Of a stretch of DNA of 64,000 nucleotides, positions 57,620-64,000 are shown one piece after another. Within the stretch, counting starts at the first letter, position 1. Each line of letters starts with the position of its first letter. Made by a program: the position numbers and the translations under genes. The notes beneath the pieces were generated by a model, which was given only the letters and a program-made list of their open reading frames with translations, was not told the origin of the DNA and made no database searches. The stretch covers positions 930,001 to 994,000 of the forward strand of contig NZ_JACHEG010000002.1 in the NCBI RefSeq assembly GCF_014201355.1, given 5' to 3'. The DNA is from Aliirhizobium wenxiniae (GTDB lineage: Bacteria > Pseudomonadota > Alphaproteobacteria > Rhizobiales > Rhizobiaceae).

Positions 57620-58339
57620 TCAGATCGGCGAGAACAGGTCCATGAGCTGCTGGCCGACCGGCGGCTGTTGAATTTCGGTTACGCGACCGCGGCCGCCGTA
57701 GGAGATGCGTGCCTCGGCGATCTTTTCGTAGGAGATCTCGTTCTCCGAATCGACGTCCTGCGGCCTGACGATACCGGCCACGTTCAGGATGCGGATCTCA
57801 TGATTGACGCGCACTTCCTGCGAACCACTGATCAGAAGGTTCCCGTTTTCGAGGACGCCGGTCACCACGGCTGCTACAAGCAGGTTCAGCTGTTCTGACC
57901 GGGTTGTCGACCCTTTACCGTCGGCATTGGATTCGCCGTTGAAGCCGAAGGAAGAATCGGTCTTAGGCTTCCATCCGAAAATTGTGGCATCGGCCTTCCA
58001 CGCCGTCGTCCGGTCGTTGCTCTTTTCAAGCTTCGTCTCGTTGTCGAAATCAGCCTTGTCGTTGATCTTGATCGTAACGGTCAGGATGTCGCCGATATTG
58101 AGCGCGCGTGCGTCCTTGAACAAAGCGGCCTGGCTGTCGCTCCAGAGCGAATAGCCATTATTCATATTGTGCGGGCGCTTGGGATAGGAAGCGAGCTGTG
58201 GCGCCTGACTGAACTGCAGGCCACTACCGATGGGGCTCATCGATGGTGCATTGCCGACTTCCCTAATCGTCTGAGGCGTTTGCGAGCATCCCGAAAGAAG
58301 CGCTACGGTAGCAAGGATTGCGGGTGCGAGTTTGGTCAT
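57620..58339 (-). CDS. flgH: Flagellar L-ring protein FlgH
   Basis: Outer-membrane lipoprotein forming the L-ring. The 239 residues start MTKLAPAILATVALLSGCSQ with a lipobox (LLSGC), contain the FlgH blocks SLWSDSQAALFKDARALNIGDILTV split over residues 62-86 and end GQQLMDLFSPI. Overlaps motE by 4 bases. Confidence 0.95.
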   Translation of the reverse strand: MTKLAPAILATVALLSGCSQTPQTIREVGNAPSMSPIGSGLQFSQAPQLASYPKRPHNMNNGYSLWSDSQAALFKDARALNIGDILTVTIKINDKADFDNETKLEKSNDRTTAWKADATIFGWKPKTDSSFGFNGESNADGKGSTTRSEQLNLLVAAVVTGVLENGNLLISGSQEVRVNHEIRILNVAGIVRPQDVDSENEISYEKIAEARISYGGRGRVTEIQQPPVGQQLMDLFSPI

Positions 58340-58893
58340 GACGGGTCTTTCGACGTGTTGGGATCCGCTGCACTGGCGATGATGGATGCAACGGCCGCAG
58401 CCTTCTTGGCGTCCATTTCACTCAGTATCAGACCGGATTGGCGGGGCGGCAGCCGCATGACGATTGCGGCGGCAAGCCCCGCCTGCATTTCGGACAGCTG
58501 CGGAGCGGCAGTGTCAGGTTTCATGGTCTTGAAAATGTCGACCAGGCCATTTTCGGCCTGTTTCATGAATTCGTTGCGCCGGCCGATCCAGTCCTCGTAT
58601 TCGGCCTTGCGGGCCTCCATCACGGCAATGCGGTCATCGACCTCGGCCTGAAGTTTCTCAAGATCCTGTTTTTGCAGGGCATAACGGCGATCGCGCGCCG
58701 CGTCGGCAATGTTGCCGCAAAACTGCTGGACTTCGGTCTCGCTCGTCATCCCGGTCGTGTCACGGACCTGCTCCTGGGCATCGGCCGAGGGCAGCGCGAC
58801 GAGCAGTCCCAGGAGAGCGAGAACCGGAAGTGCAACCGAGGAGCGCTCCCAGGGGCGCAACCGAGCCGGAGATGAAGTGTCTGGGCCAATCAT
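58336..58893 (-). CDS. motE: Motility protein MotE, MotC chaperone
   Basis: Periplasmic protein that in Sinorhizobium meliloti stabilises MotC. The 185 residues have an N-terminal hydrophobic signal (VALPVLALLGLLVALPSADA), a coiled coil (DLEKLQAEVDDRIAVMEARK) and the MgtE-N-like end PQLSEMQAGLAAAIVMRLPP then QSGLILSEMDAKKAAAVAS. It overlaps both flgI and flgH by 4 bases, so the run is tightly coupled. Confidence 0.9.
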   Translation of the reverse strand: MIGPDTSSPARLRPWERSSVALPVLALLGLLVALPSADAQEQVRDTTGMTSETEVQQFCGNIADAARDRRYALQKQDLEKLQAEVDDRIAVMEARKAEYEDWIGRRNEFMKQAENGLVDIFKTMKPDTAAPQLSEMQAGLAAAIVMRLPPRQSGLILSEMDAKKAAAVASIIASAADPNTSKDPS

Positions 58894-60011
58894 TGCAGTA
58901 CTAGCTCCGCTTGCAGCGCACCTGCAGACTTGATCCCCTGCAGGATCGCGATAATCCCATCAGGCTTGACGCCGATGCTGTTCAATCCTGCCACCAGCGA
59001 GCGCAGATCCGGACCTTCGAGAACAGCAACCGGACCACCGGTCTTCTCGGCCATGATGTCCGTCTGTGGCTGGACATAGGTCTCGCCACGCGAGAAAGGT
59101 AGCGGCTGCACGACCTGAGGCATTTCGGTAACCTGAACCGTCAAAGTTCCATAGCTGACCGCGACCCGAGAGATGCGGACATCCGCGCCGATAACGATGG
59201 TTCCCGTCCGTTCGTTTATGACGACCTTGGCGGGTGTGTCTGTTTCGACGGCAAGGTTCTCGATCCGCGCCATGAGGCGAGCAAGATCTTCCTGCGGTGG
59301 CTTCTGCACAGCGACGACCTGGGAATCGCGCGCTTCGGCAATCGGCATGCGGTAGGTACTAGTGGAGAAGGAGTTAATCGCGTCAGCGACGCGGATTGCC
59401 GTAGAGAAGTCCGGATTGCGCAACTGAAGAACAAGATTGCCCGAATCCTTGAAGCGCGAAGGCAGTTCCCGCTCGATGATGGCGCCACCGGGAATGCGGC
59501 CGGCCGTGGTAATGCCTTCAGTGACGGTGGCGGCAGCGCCTTCGGCCAGAAAACCGGAAACCACGACTGCGCCCTGTGCAACGGCATAGATCTGTCCGTC
59601 GGCACCGGTGAGCGAGGTCATGACGAGTGTTCCGCCGCGCAGCGAGGTGGCGTCACCGAGAGAACTGACGGTCACGTCGATGCGGCTGCCGGGGCTGGTG
59701 AAAGGCGGGAGGTTCGTCGTGACCATGACGGCCGCAACGTTCTTGGCGGCCGATTGACCGCCTTGCGTCGAAATACCCAGGTTCTGGAGCATCGCGCGCA
59801 TTGACTGGTCGGTAAACGGCGAGGCACGCAAGCCATCGCCGGTTCCCTGCAGGCCGACGACGAGACCATAACCGATGAGCTGGTTATCACGTCCGGCCTG
59901 GAGCGATACCACGTCCTTGATACGCGCATTTGACGCCGCTTCGACGACAGACGCCGCAGCAAAAAGCACCAGCAGGCTGGCGGCGATCGTTGTTAGCAGT
60001 CTACCGATCAT
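58890..60011 (-). CDS. flgI: Flagellar P-ring protein FlgI
   Basis: Periplasmic P-ring subunit. The 373 residues have a cleavable signal (TTIAASLLVLFAAASVVEAA) and the family blocks IKDVVSLQAGRDNQLIGYGL, VVGLQGTGDG, VTVSSLGDATSLRGGTLVMT and, at the end, LNSIGVKPDGIIAILQGIKS. Length is typical. Overlaps flgA and motE by 4 bases each. Confidence 0.96.
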   Translation of the reverse strand: MIGRLLTTIAASLLVLFAAASVVEAASNARIKDVVSLQAGRDNQLIGYGLVVGLQGTGDGLRASPFTDQSMRAMLQNLGISTQGGQSAAKNVAAVMVTTNLPPFTSPGSRIDVTVSSLGDATSLRGGTLVMTSLTGADGQIYAVAQGAVVVSGFLAEGAAATVTEGITTAGRIPGGAIIERELPSRFKDSGNLVLQLRNPDFSTAIRVADAINSFSTSTYRMPIAEARDSQVVAVQKPPQEDLARLMARIENLAVETDTPAKVVINERTGTIVIGADVRISRVAVSYGTLTVQVTEMPQVVQPLPFSRGETYVQPQTDIMAEKTGGPVAVLEGPDLRSLVAGLNSIGVKPDGIIAILQGIKSAGALQAELVLQ

Positions 60012-60496
60012 TTCTGGACAACCTCGACATTTCCGTCAGCCCTCACCACGCCGGTGACGGTAACTCCACTCTCAGTGTTTCGGACTCGGATCGAGTCTCC
60101 GGTCATGGCATCCTGCAGGGCCGATCCGGCGGCCGAAATCGTCAGGCCGCCAACATTGAACATGATACGGATCGCCTTGCCGCGCTCGACCGTGTAAGGC
60201 TCACGCAGCGAGGAAACCGGGATAGTCCGTCCCGCCACCAAGGTCCGCTTTGCCACCTTGCCGATGACATCTGTCACGCTTGACGTGTAGCCGCCGGCCA
60301 GGTTCGGATTGGTCACTTCGACCTCCATGACCTGGCTTGAGGAGATGATATCGCCCGGGAATATCGTCGAAGTGGGAACGACGGCGTAAAGAGGCTGGGC
60401 AACCGCGACCTGCGATCCGGCACCAGCGATGAACAGCAGTGACAGGATAGCCCCGCCGACAGCCGACCGAAGTGCATTTACACTAGGAAACATCAT
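60008..60496 (-). CDS. flgA: P-ring assembly chaperone FlgA
   Basis: Periplasmic chaperone for FlgI. The 162 residues have a signal peptide (GGAILSLLFIAGAGSQVAVA) and the SAF domain VVPTSTIFPGDIISSSQVMEV followed by ERGKAIRIMFNVGGLTISAA. It overlaps flgI by 4 bases and follows flgG by 21. Confidence 0.92.
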   Translation of the reverse strand: MMFPSVNALRSAVGGAILSLLFIAGAGSQVAVAQPLYAVVPTSTIFPGDIISSSQVMEVEVTNPNLAGGYTSSVTDVIGKVAKRTLVAGRTIPVSSLREPYTVERGKAIRIMFNVGGLTISAAGSALQDAMTGDSIRVRNTESGVTVTGVVRADGNVEVVQK

Positions 60497-60517
60497 GTTT
60501 GCCCGCCTCTTAATCCG

Positions 60518-61306
60518 TTACTTCAGATTCTTACTGACGATCTGAGCCATCTCATCCGCTGTCGTGATGACCTTGGAGTTCATTTCGTAAGCGCGCTGTG
60601 CAGAAATCAGGTCAGTGATTTCCTTGACGGAATCGACGTTCGAGCTTTCGAGATAACCCTGCTTCAGATAGCCGTAGCCGGTATCCAACGGCGAACCGAC
60701 AACTGCATCGCCGGAAGCTTCCGTGACTGCGAAAAGGTTGTCGCCCAGCGGACGCAGACCTGCATCATTGGCAAAAAGCGCCACCTGCAGCTGACCGACC
60801 TGCGTCATGTTATCCTGTTCGCCGATGCGAACCGAGACGGTGCCGTCCTGAGCGATGGTGACTTCGGTAGCGTCCTGCGGAATGGTGATCGCGGGAATGA
60901 CGCCGTAGCCGTCGATCGTCACCAGACGTCCGTTGGCATCCTTGTTGAATGCACCGGCACGCGTATAAAGCGTCGTACCGTCCGAACCTTCGATCTGGAA
61001 CCAGCCATTGCCGACGATTGCGGCATCAAGCGTATTGCTTGTCTGGGAAATTTCACCCTGTTCGAACAGCTTGCGAACAGCGGAGGTCTGCACGCCGAGA
61101 CCGATATTGGCGCCTTCCGGCACAACCGACTGGTTGGCGCGGTTGGCGACGCCTGCGGCGCGTTCGGTCTGGTAGAGAAGGTCGGTAAACTCCGCCCGGC
61201 CGCGCTTGAAGGCGGTCGTATTGATGTTGGCGATGTTGTTGGCGATGACTTCGAGGTTCGTCTGCTGGGCATTCATACCCGTTGCAGCAATGGCGAGTGC
61301 TCTCAT
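60518..61306 (-). CDS. flgG: Distal rod protein FlgG
   Basis: Distal rod subunit exported by the flagellar apparatus. The 262 residues start [20 protein letters not shown] with the [17 protein letters not shown] motif and end with [20 protein letters not shown] and [12 protein letters not shown]. Length matches FlgG (about 260). Confidence 0.96.
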   Translation of the reverse strand: MRALAIAATGMNAQQTNLEVIANNIANINTTAFKRGRAEFTDLLYQTERAAGVANRANQSVVPEGANIGLGVQTSAVRKLFEQGEISQTSNTLDAAIVGNGWFQIEGSDGTTLYTRAGAFNKDANGRLVTIDGYGVIPAITIPQDATEVTIAQDGTVSVRIGEQDNMTQVGQLQVALFANDAGLRPLGDNLFAVTEASGDAVVGSPLDTGYGYLKQGYLESSNVDSVKEITDLISAQRAYEMNSKVITTADEMAQIVSKNLK

Positions 61307-61326
61307 GGACGTGAAACCTCTTTATC

Positions 61327-61674
61327 CTAGATCTGCATTTTGGAAATTTCGAGATAGGCCGATACGACCTTGTCTCGAAGGGCGACCGCGGTCTGGAGCG
61401 TGCGATTGGCTTCCATGACAGCATCGACGACTTCGCGCGTGTCAGCCTTGCCCTGAATGCCGGCAAAGGACATTGCTTCGCCTTGCTTCACGCTATCGAG
61501 CGCACCCTTGGCGGCATCTGCGAGAAAACTGCCGAATGTAGGCCCCGCAACACCGGTTGCAACCGTACCGACGGCGGCGCCCAGCATGTTCGACATGCTG
61601 CTGGAGGTGGTCTCCGTCTGGTCGAGGCCACTGGACTTTTTCAGCGCACCGATGCTTGAAATGCTATCGATCAT
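61327..61674 (-). CDS. fliE: Hook-basal body protein FliE
   Basis: Small adaptor between the MS ring and the rod. The 115 residues are helical, with the FliE C-terminus VMEANRTLQTAVALRDKVVS then AYLEISKMQI. It lies 2 bases after flgC and 20 before flgG, the usual order. Confidence 0.93.
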   Translation of the reverse strand: MIDSISSIGALKKSSGLDQTETTSSSMSNMLGAAVGTVATGVAGPTFGSFLADAAKGALDSVKQGEAMSFAGIQGKADTREVVDAVMEANRTLQTAVALRDKVVSAYLEISKMQI

Positions 61675-61676
61675 AG

Positions 61677-62090
61677 TTAACCTTTCAACAAATCGATTGT
61701 CGACGAGATCAGATCCCGCGTCTGCTTGATGCTCTGCAGGTTTGCCTCGTAGCTGCGATTGGCTTCGCGAAGGTCGGCCATCTCGATCAGCACATTGACG
61801 TTCGGATATTTGACCATGCCCTGCGCATTTGCAGCGGGGTGGTCCGGATCGTATTCCTCGGTGAACTTGCCCTCATCAGCGCCGATTTTCTTGACATCCA
61901 CCATGTTGATGCCGCTGGCGCGATCCATCTCATTGCCGAAGGTGATGATCTTGCGACGATAGGGATCCGCACCCGAGGTGTCGCCGGTCGTACGTGCGTT
62001 TGCGATGTTTTCAGAAACGACGCGCAGGCGGGTGGACTGGGCTTCCATTCCACTGCCTGCGATCTTGAGCGAAGCGATCAAAGAGTCCAT
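61677..62090 (-). CDS. flgC: Proximal rod protein FlgC
   Basis: Proximal rod subunit of 137 residues with the N-terminal [20 protein letters not shown] and [10 protein letters not shown] motif, the conserved [20 protein letters not shown] block and the C-terminal [20 protein letters not shown]. Two bases separate it from flgB and from fliE. Confidence 0.96.
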   Translation of the reverse strand: MDSLIASLKIAGSGMEAQSTRLRVVSENIANARTTGDTSGADPYRRKIITFGNEMDRASGINMVDVKKIGADEGKFTEEYDPDHPAANAQGMVKYPNVNVLIEMADLREANRSYEANLQSIKQTRDLISSTIDLLKG

Positions 62091-62092
62091 TT

Positions 62093-62500
62093 TTATTTAC
62101 CCAATGCCGTCAGCATCATCCTGTTGATATTCTGAACGAGCAGCGTGTTCAGTTCGAACTGCCGCTTTACCTCGCCCATCTTCGACATTTCCGCTGCCAG
62201 CGAGACAGTATTGCCGGATTCCTGAACGCCGATCTCCTGATTGAGCTTGGAGTCCTTCAGTTCAACCCGACCATTGCCGGCGATGTCCGCGGTCATGTGA
62301 GCCGCATTCGTTCTGGCCATTTCCATCGACCCGAGACCACTTGCCGACTTGAGTTCGGCATCGAAAGGCGTCAAATCCTTGGAGACGTATTTCGGCGTGT
62401 TGGCGTTGGCGATGTTTGTCGTCGTCACCTGCTGTCGAACGGACAGCCATTCCGCCTGCCGAGAGGCAAGCTCGAACAACTGAATCGGCTGCATGGTCAT
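62093..62500 (-). CDS. flgB: Proximal rod protein FlgB
   Basis: Proximal rod subunit of 135 residues, first gene of the ten-gene operon. The ATG at 62500 is chosen because ggag lies 7 bases upstream; a second ATG two codons on is possible, and the frame open to 62605 is leader. Blocks: [40 protein letters not shown] and the C-terminal [20 protein letters not shown]. Confidence 0.94.
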   Translation of the reverse strand: MTMQPIQLFELASRQAEWLSVRQQVTTTNIANANTPKYVSKDLTPFDAELKSASGLGSMEMARTNAAHMTADIAGNGRVELKDSKLNQEIGVQESGNTVSLAAEMSKMGEVKRQFELNTLLVQNINRMMLTALGK

Positions 62501-62716
62501 GGTTGTTCTCCATCTTGTTGTCCCGGACGCTAGAGAGACAATCTTGCGCGGGACTTGCGGTAGGCGTAGCCCGCAGATTTGCCGTATCCGCACGCATTTT
62601 CCCACTCGCTAACCCAAACAGGTTCGCGCAAGCCCGGGCTCTTAACTGTCTCCTTCAAATCGCCACAGCTCTCCCGCGCGGGGGCATGCGCCGTATCCGT
62701 AAATCAGGAGACATCC
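62501..62716. promoter_or_regulatory. Divergent promoter region of flgB and flgF
   Basis: 216 bases between the leftward flgB operon and the rightward flgF-fliI operon; both promoters must lie here or within the gene starts. It is GC-rich throughout and I could not place a convincing -35/-10 pair or an operator. Confidence 0.5.
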
Positions 62717-63451
62717 ATGCAATCCGGTATCTATGTCGGCATTTCCTCGCAGATCGCTCTCGAGCGTCGCCTCACCACGATCTCCGACAATATTGCCAAC
62801 ATGAATACGGTCGGCTTTCGTTCGACTGAGGTGAAGTTCGATCAGATCCTCAGCCAGACCCAGAACGATAACAACACCAAGATCGCATTCGTTTCGCAGG
62901 GCAATGACTATCTCTCCATGCGCAATGGCGAGCTCGAGCAGACCGGGAATTCGCTGGATTTCGCCGTCAAAGGCGACGCATGGTTCGCCATCCAGACTCC
63001 TCAAGGTCAGGTTCTGACACGCGACGGTCGGTTTTCCATGTCGCTTACGGGTGAACTCATTTCGACGAATGGCTACCCCGTTCTCGATGGCGGCGGCGCT
63101 CCGATCCAGCTCGATCCGCGAGCCCCGACACCAAAGGTCGGCCAGGACGGACGCATCATGCAGGGCGACCGTACCGTTGGACAGATCGGGGTATTCTCTG
63201 TCGACATCGACAAGGGCTTCTACCGCGCTGACAACAGCGGCATCATCCCCACCGACACGCCGCAGGCGGTCGTCGACACCATGGGTGTCGGCGTCATGCA
63301 GGGCTTCCTTGAACAGTCCAACGTCAACGCCATCGGCGAGATGACCCAGCTGATCCAGGTGAACCGCGCGTTCGAAAGCATTTCCTCGCTAATGAGCACC
63401 AGTGAAGACAACTTCTCATCTGCCATGAGGACGCTGGGCGGTAGCCAGTAG
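62717..63451 (+). CDS. flgF: Proximal rod protein FlgF
   Basis: Rod subunit of 244 residues. The ATG at 62717 follows caggag and begins MQSGIYVGISSQIALERRLT, with the NIANMNTVGFRSTEVKF motif; the C-terminus has SNVNAIGEMTQLIQVNRAFE. The open frame to 62579 is leader. fliI follows after 11 bases. Confidence 0.95.
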   Translation: MQSGIYVGISSQIALERRLTTISDNIANMNTVGFRSTEVKFDQILSQTQNDNNTKIAFVSQGNDYLSMRNGELEQTGNSLDFAVKGDAWFAIQTPQGQVLTRDGRFSMSLTGELISTNGYPVLDGGGAPIQLDPRAPTPKVGQDGRIMQGDRTVGQIGVFSVDIDKGFYRADNSGIIPTDTPQAVVDTMGVGVMQGFLEQSNVNAIGEMTQLIQVNRAFESISSLMSTSEDNFSSAMRTLGGSQ

Positions 63452-63462
63452 GACGCGCATAG

Positions 63463-64000
63463 ATGACGACGACGGCCCAATCCGATTTTCAGCCGGTTAG
63501 CGAACCGGTCGCCCAGCCAGTCGTGATGCCGCGACTGGAACGTCTGTCGGACATGGCGGCGCATTATGCAAATCCTTCGAGCGTCCTGTCCTGGGGCGGT
63601 CGGGTGAGGATGATCGCGGCCGGATATTACACCGTCAGCGGCCTTTCCAGACATGTTCGCCTTGGCGAATTCGTGTCGCATCAGAGTGCCACGGGCGCGC
63701 ATATGGGCGAAGTCGTGCGTGTCGAGCCCGATCTCATCTATGTCTGCCCTATCGAGCCGGGCGAACCGATCGGTGTTGGCGATCTCGTGCTGCGTACCGG
63801 TGAATTCCGGCTGGCTCCCAGCGACAGCTGGTGCGGCAGAACGATCAATTCACTCTGCAGACCGATCGACGGCAAAGGCCCACTGCGGGAAGGCTCGGTG
63901 CAGCGTTCGATCAACACCCTGCCTCCGCCATCCATGACCCGCAGGCGGGTCGATACCTCGTTCCGCACCGGCGTGAAGGCGATCGATATCTTCGCTCCTA
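63463..64000 (+). CDS. fliI: Flagellum-specific ATPase FliI, 3' end outside window
   Basis: Export ATPase that unfolds and releases substrates from chaperones. The frame opens at the ATG at 63463 (MTTTAQSDFQPVSEPVAQPV) and runs to the window end without a stop, giving 179 residues. It has the FliI/F1-beta N-terminal barrel (GRVRMIAAGYYTVSGLSRHV; LGEFVSHQS) and the run-up to the nucleotide site, RRRVDTSFRTGVKAIDIFAP. Walker A should follow just beyond the end. Confidence 0.93.
   Translation, partial: MTTTAQSDFQPVSEPVAQPVVMPRLERLSDMAAHYANPSSVLSWGGRVRMIAAGYYTVSGLSRHVRLGEFVSHQSATGAHMGEVVRVEPDLIYVCPIEPGEPIGVGDLVLRTGEFRLAPSDSWCGRTINSLCRPIDGKGPLREGSVQRSINTLPPPSMTRRRVDTSFRTGVKAIDIFAP

Overview
The window reads as the chromosome of a rhizobial alphaproteobacterium (Rhizobiaceae; Rhizobium, Neorhizobium or Agrobacterium type). 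The reasons are an Entner-Doudoroff operon beside an agl alpha-glucoside operon, a RIME-type intergenic repeat, and a flagellar locus with the rhizobial genes motC, motD, motE, rem, flaF and flbT plus four flagellins. No rRNA, tRNA, CRISPR array, transposase or phage gene was seen.

Layout. 1-5.5 kb (+): zwf (5' end cut off), pgl, edd, then a Tat-exported metallophosphatase. 5.5-13.8 kb (-): a small PilZ-like protein, then the agl operon (aglE, aglF, aglG, aglA, aglK) preceded by folD. 13.9-18.7 kb: a Wzz-like polysaccharide co-polymerase, a WecG/TagA-like protein (both -) and a GT41 (O-GlcNAc-transferase-like) glycosyltransferase (+). 18.8-26.1 kb (-): one gene for a 2439-residue protein made almost wholly of an eight-residue repeat. 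26.5-31.9 kb (-): flgE-flgK-flgL-flaF-flbT-flgD-fliQ, preceded by a copy of the motility regulator rem. 33-41.8 kb: glf, two small flagellar proteins, a FlgJ-like protein, a FliJ-like protein, fliR and flhA (-), and a six-repeat DUF1217 protein (+). 41.9-48 kb (-): a second rem copy, a lytic transglycosylase, motD, motC, motB and a FliH-like protein. 48.2-52.8 kb (-): four flagellins. 53.1-55.9 kb (+): a second GT41 glycosyltransferase and a small unknown. 56.4-62.5 kb (-): flgB-flgC-fliE-flgG-flgA-flgI-motE-flgH-fliL-fliP. 62.7-64 kb (+): flgF and fliI (runs off the end).

How the genes fit together. Alpha-glucosides imported by AglEFGK and split by AglA yield glucose that can enter the Entner-Doudoroff route through zwf-pgl-edd. 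The flagellar genes give much of the export gate (FlhA, FliP, FliQ, FliR, FliI), rod, rings, hook, junction and filament, plus motor parts and the Rem regulator. Two GT41 enzymes, a UDP-galactopyranose mutase and two glycan-type proteins are interleaved with or next to these genes, which suggests filament or surface glycosylation.

The most unusual items are: (1) the giant protein, which is 7 residues followed by exactly 304 octapeptides, themselves grouped into modules of 10 or 7 octads; it is rich in Ser/Thr and lies end to end with a GT41 gene; (2) two rem genes encoding identical proteins, with a sharp conservation boundary and a decayed piece of the neighbouring transglycosylase gene beside one copy, in a flagellar locus whose order differs from the usual rhizobial one; (3) a leader element shared by all four flagellin genes, in a genome that carries flbT and flaF.
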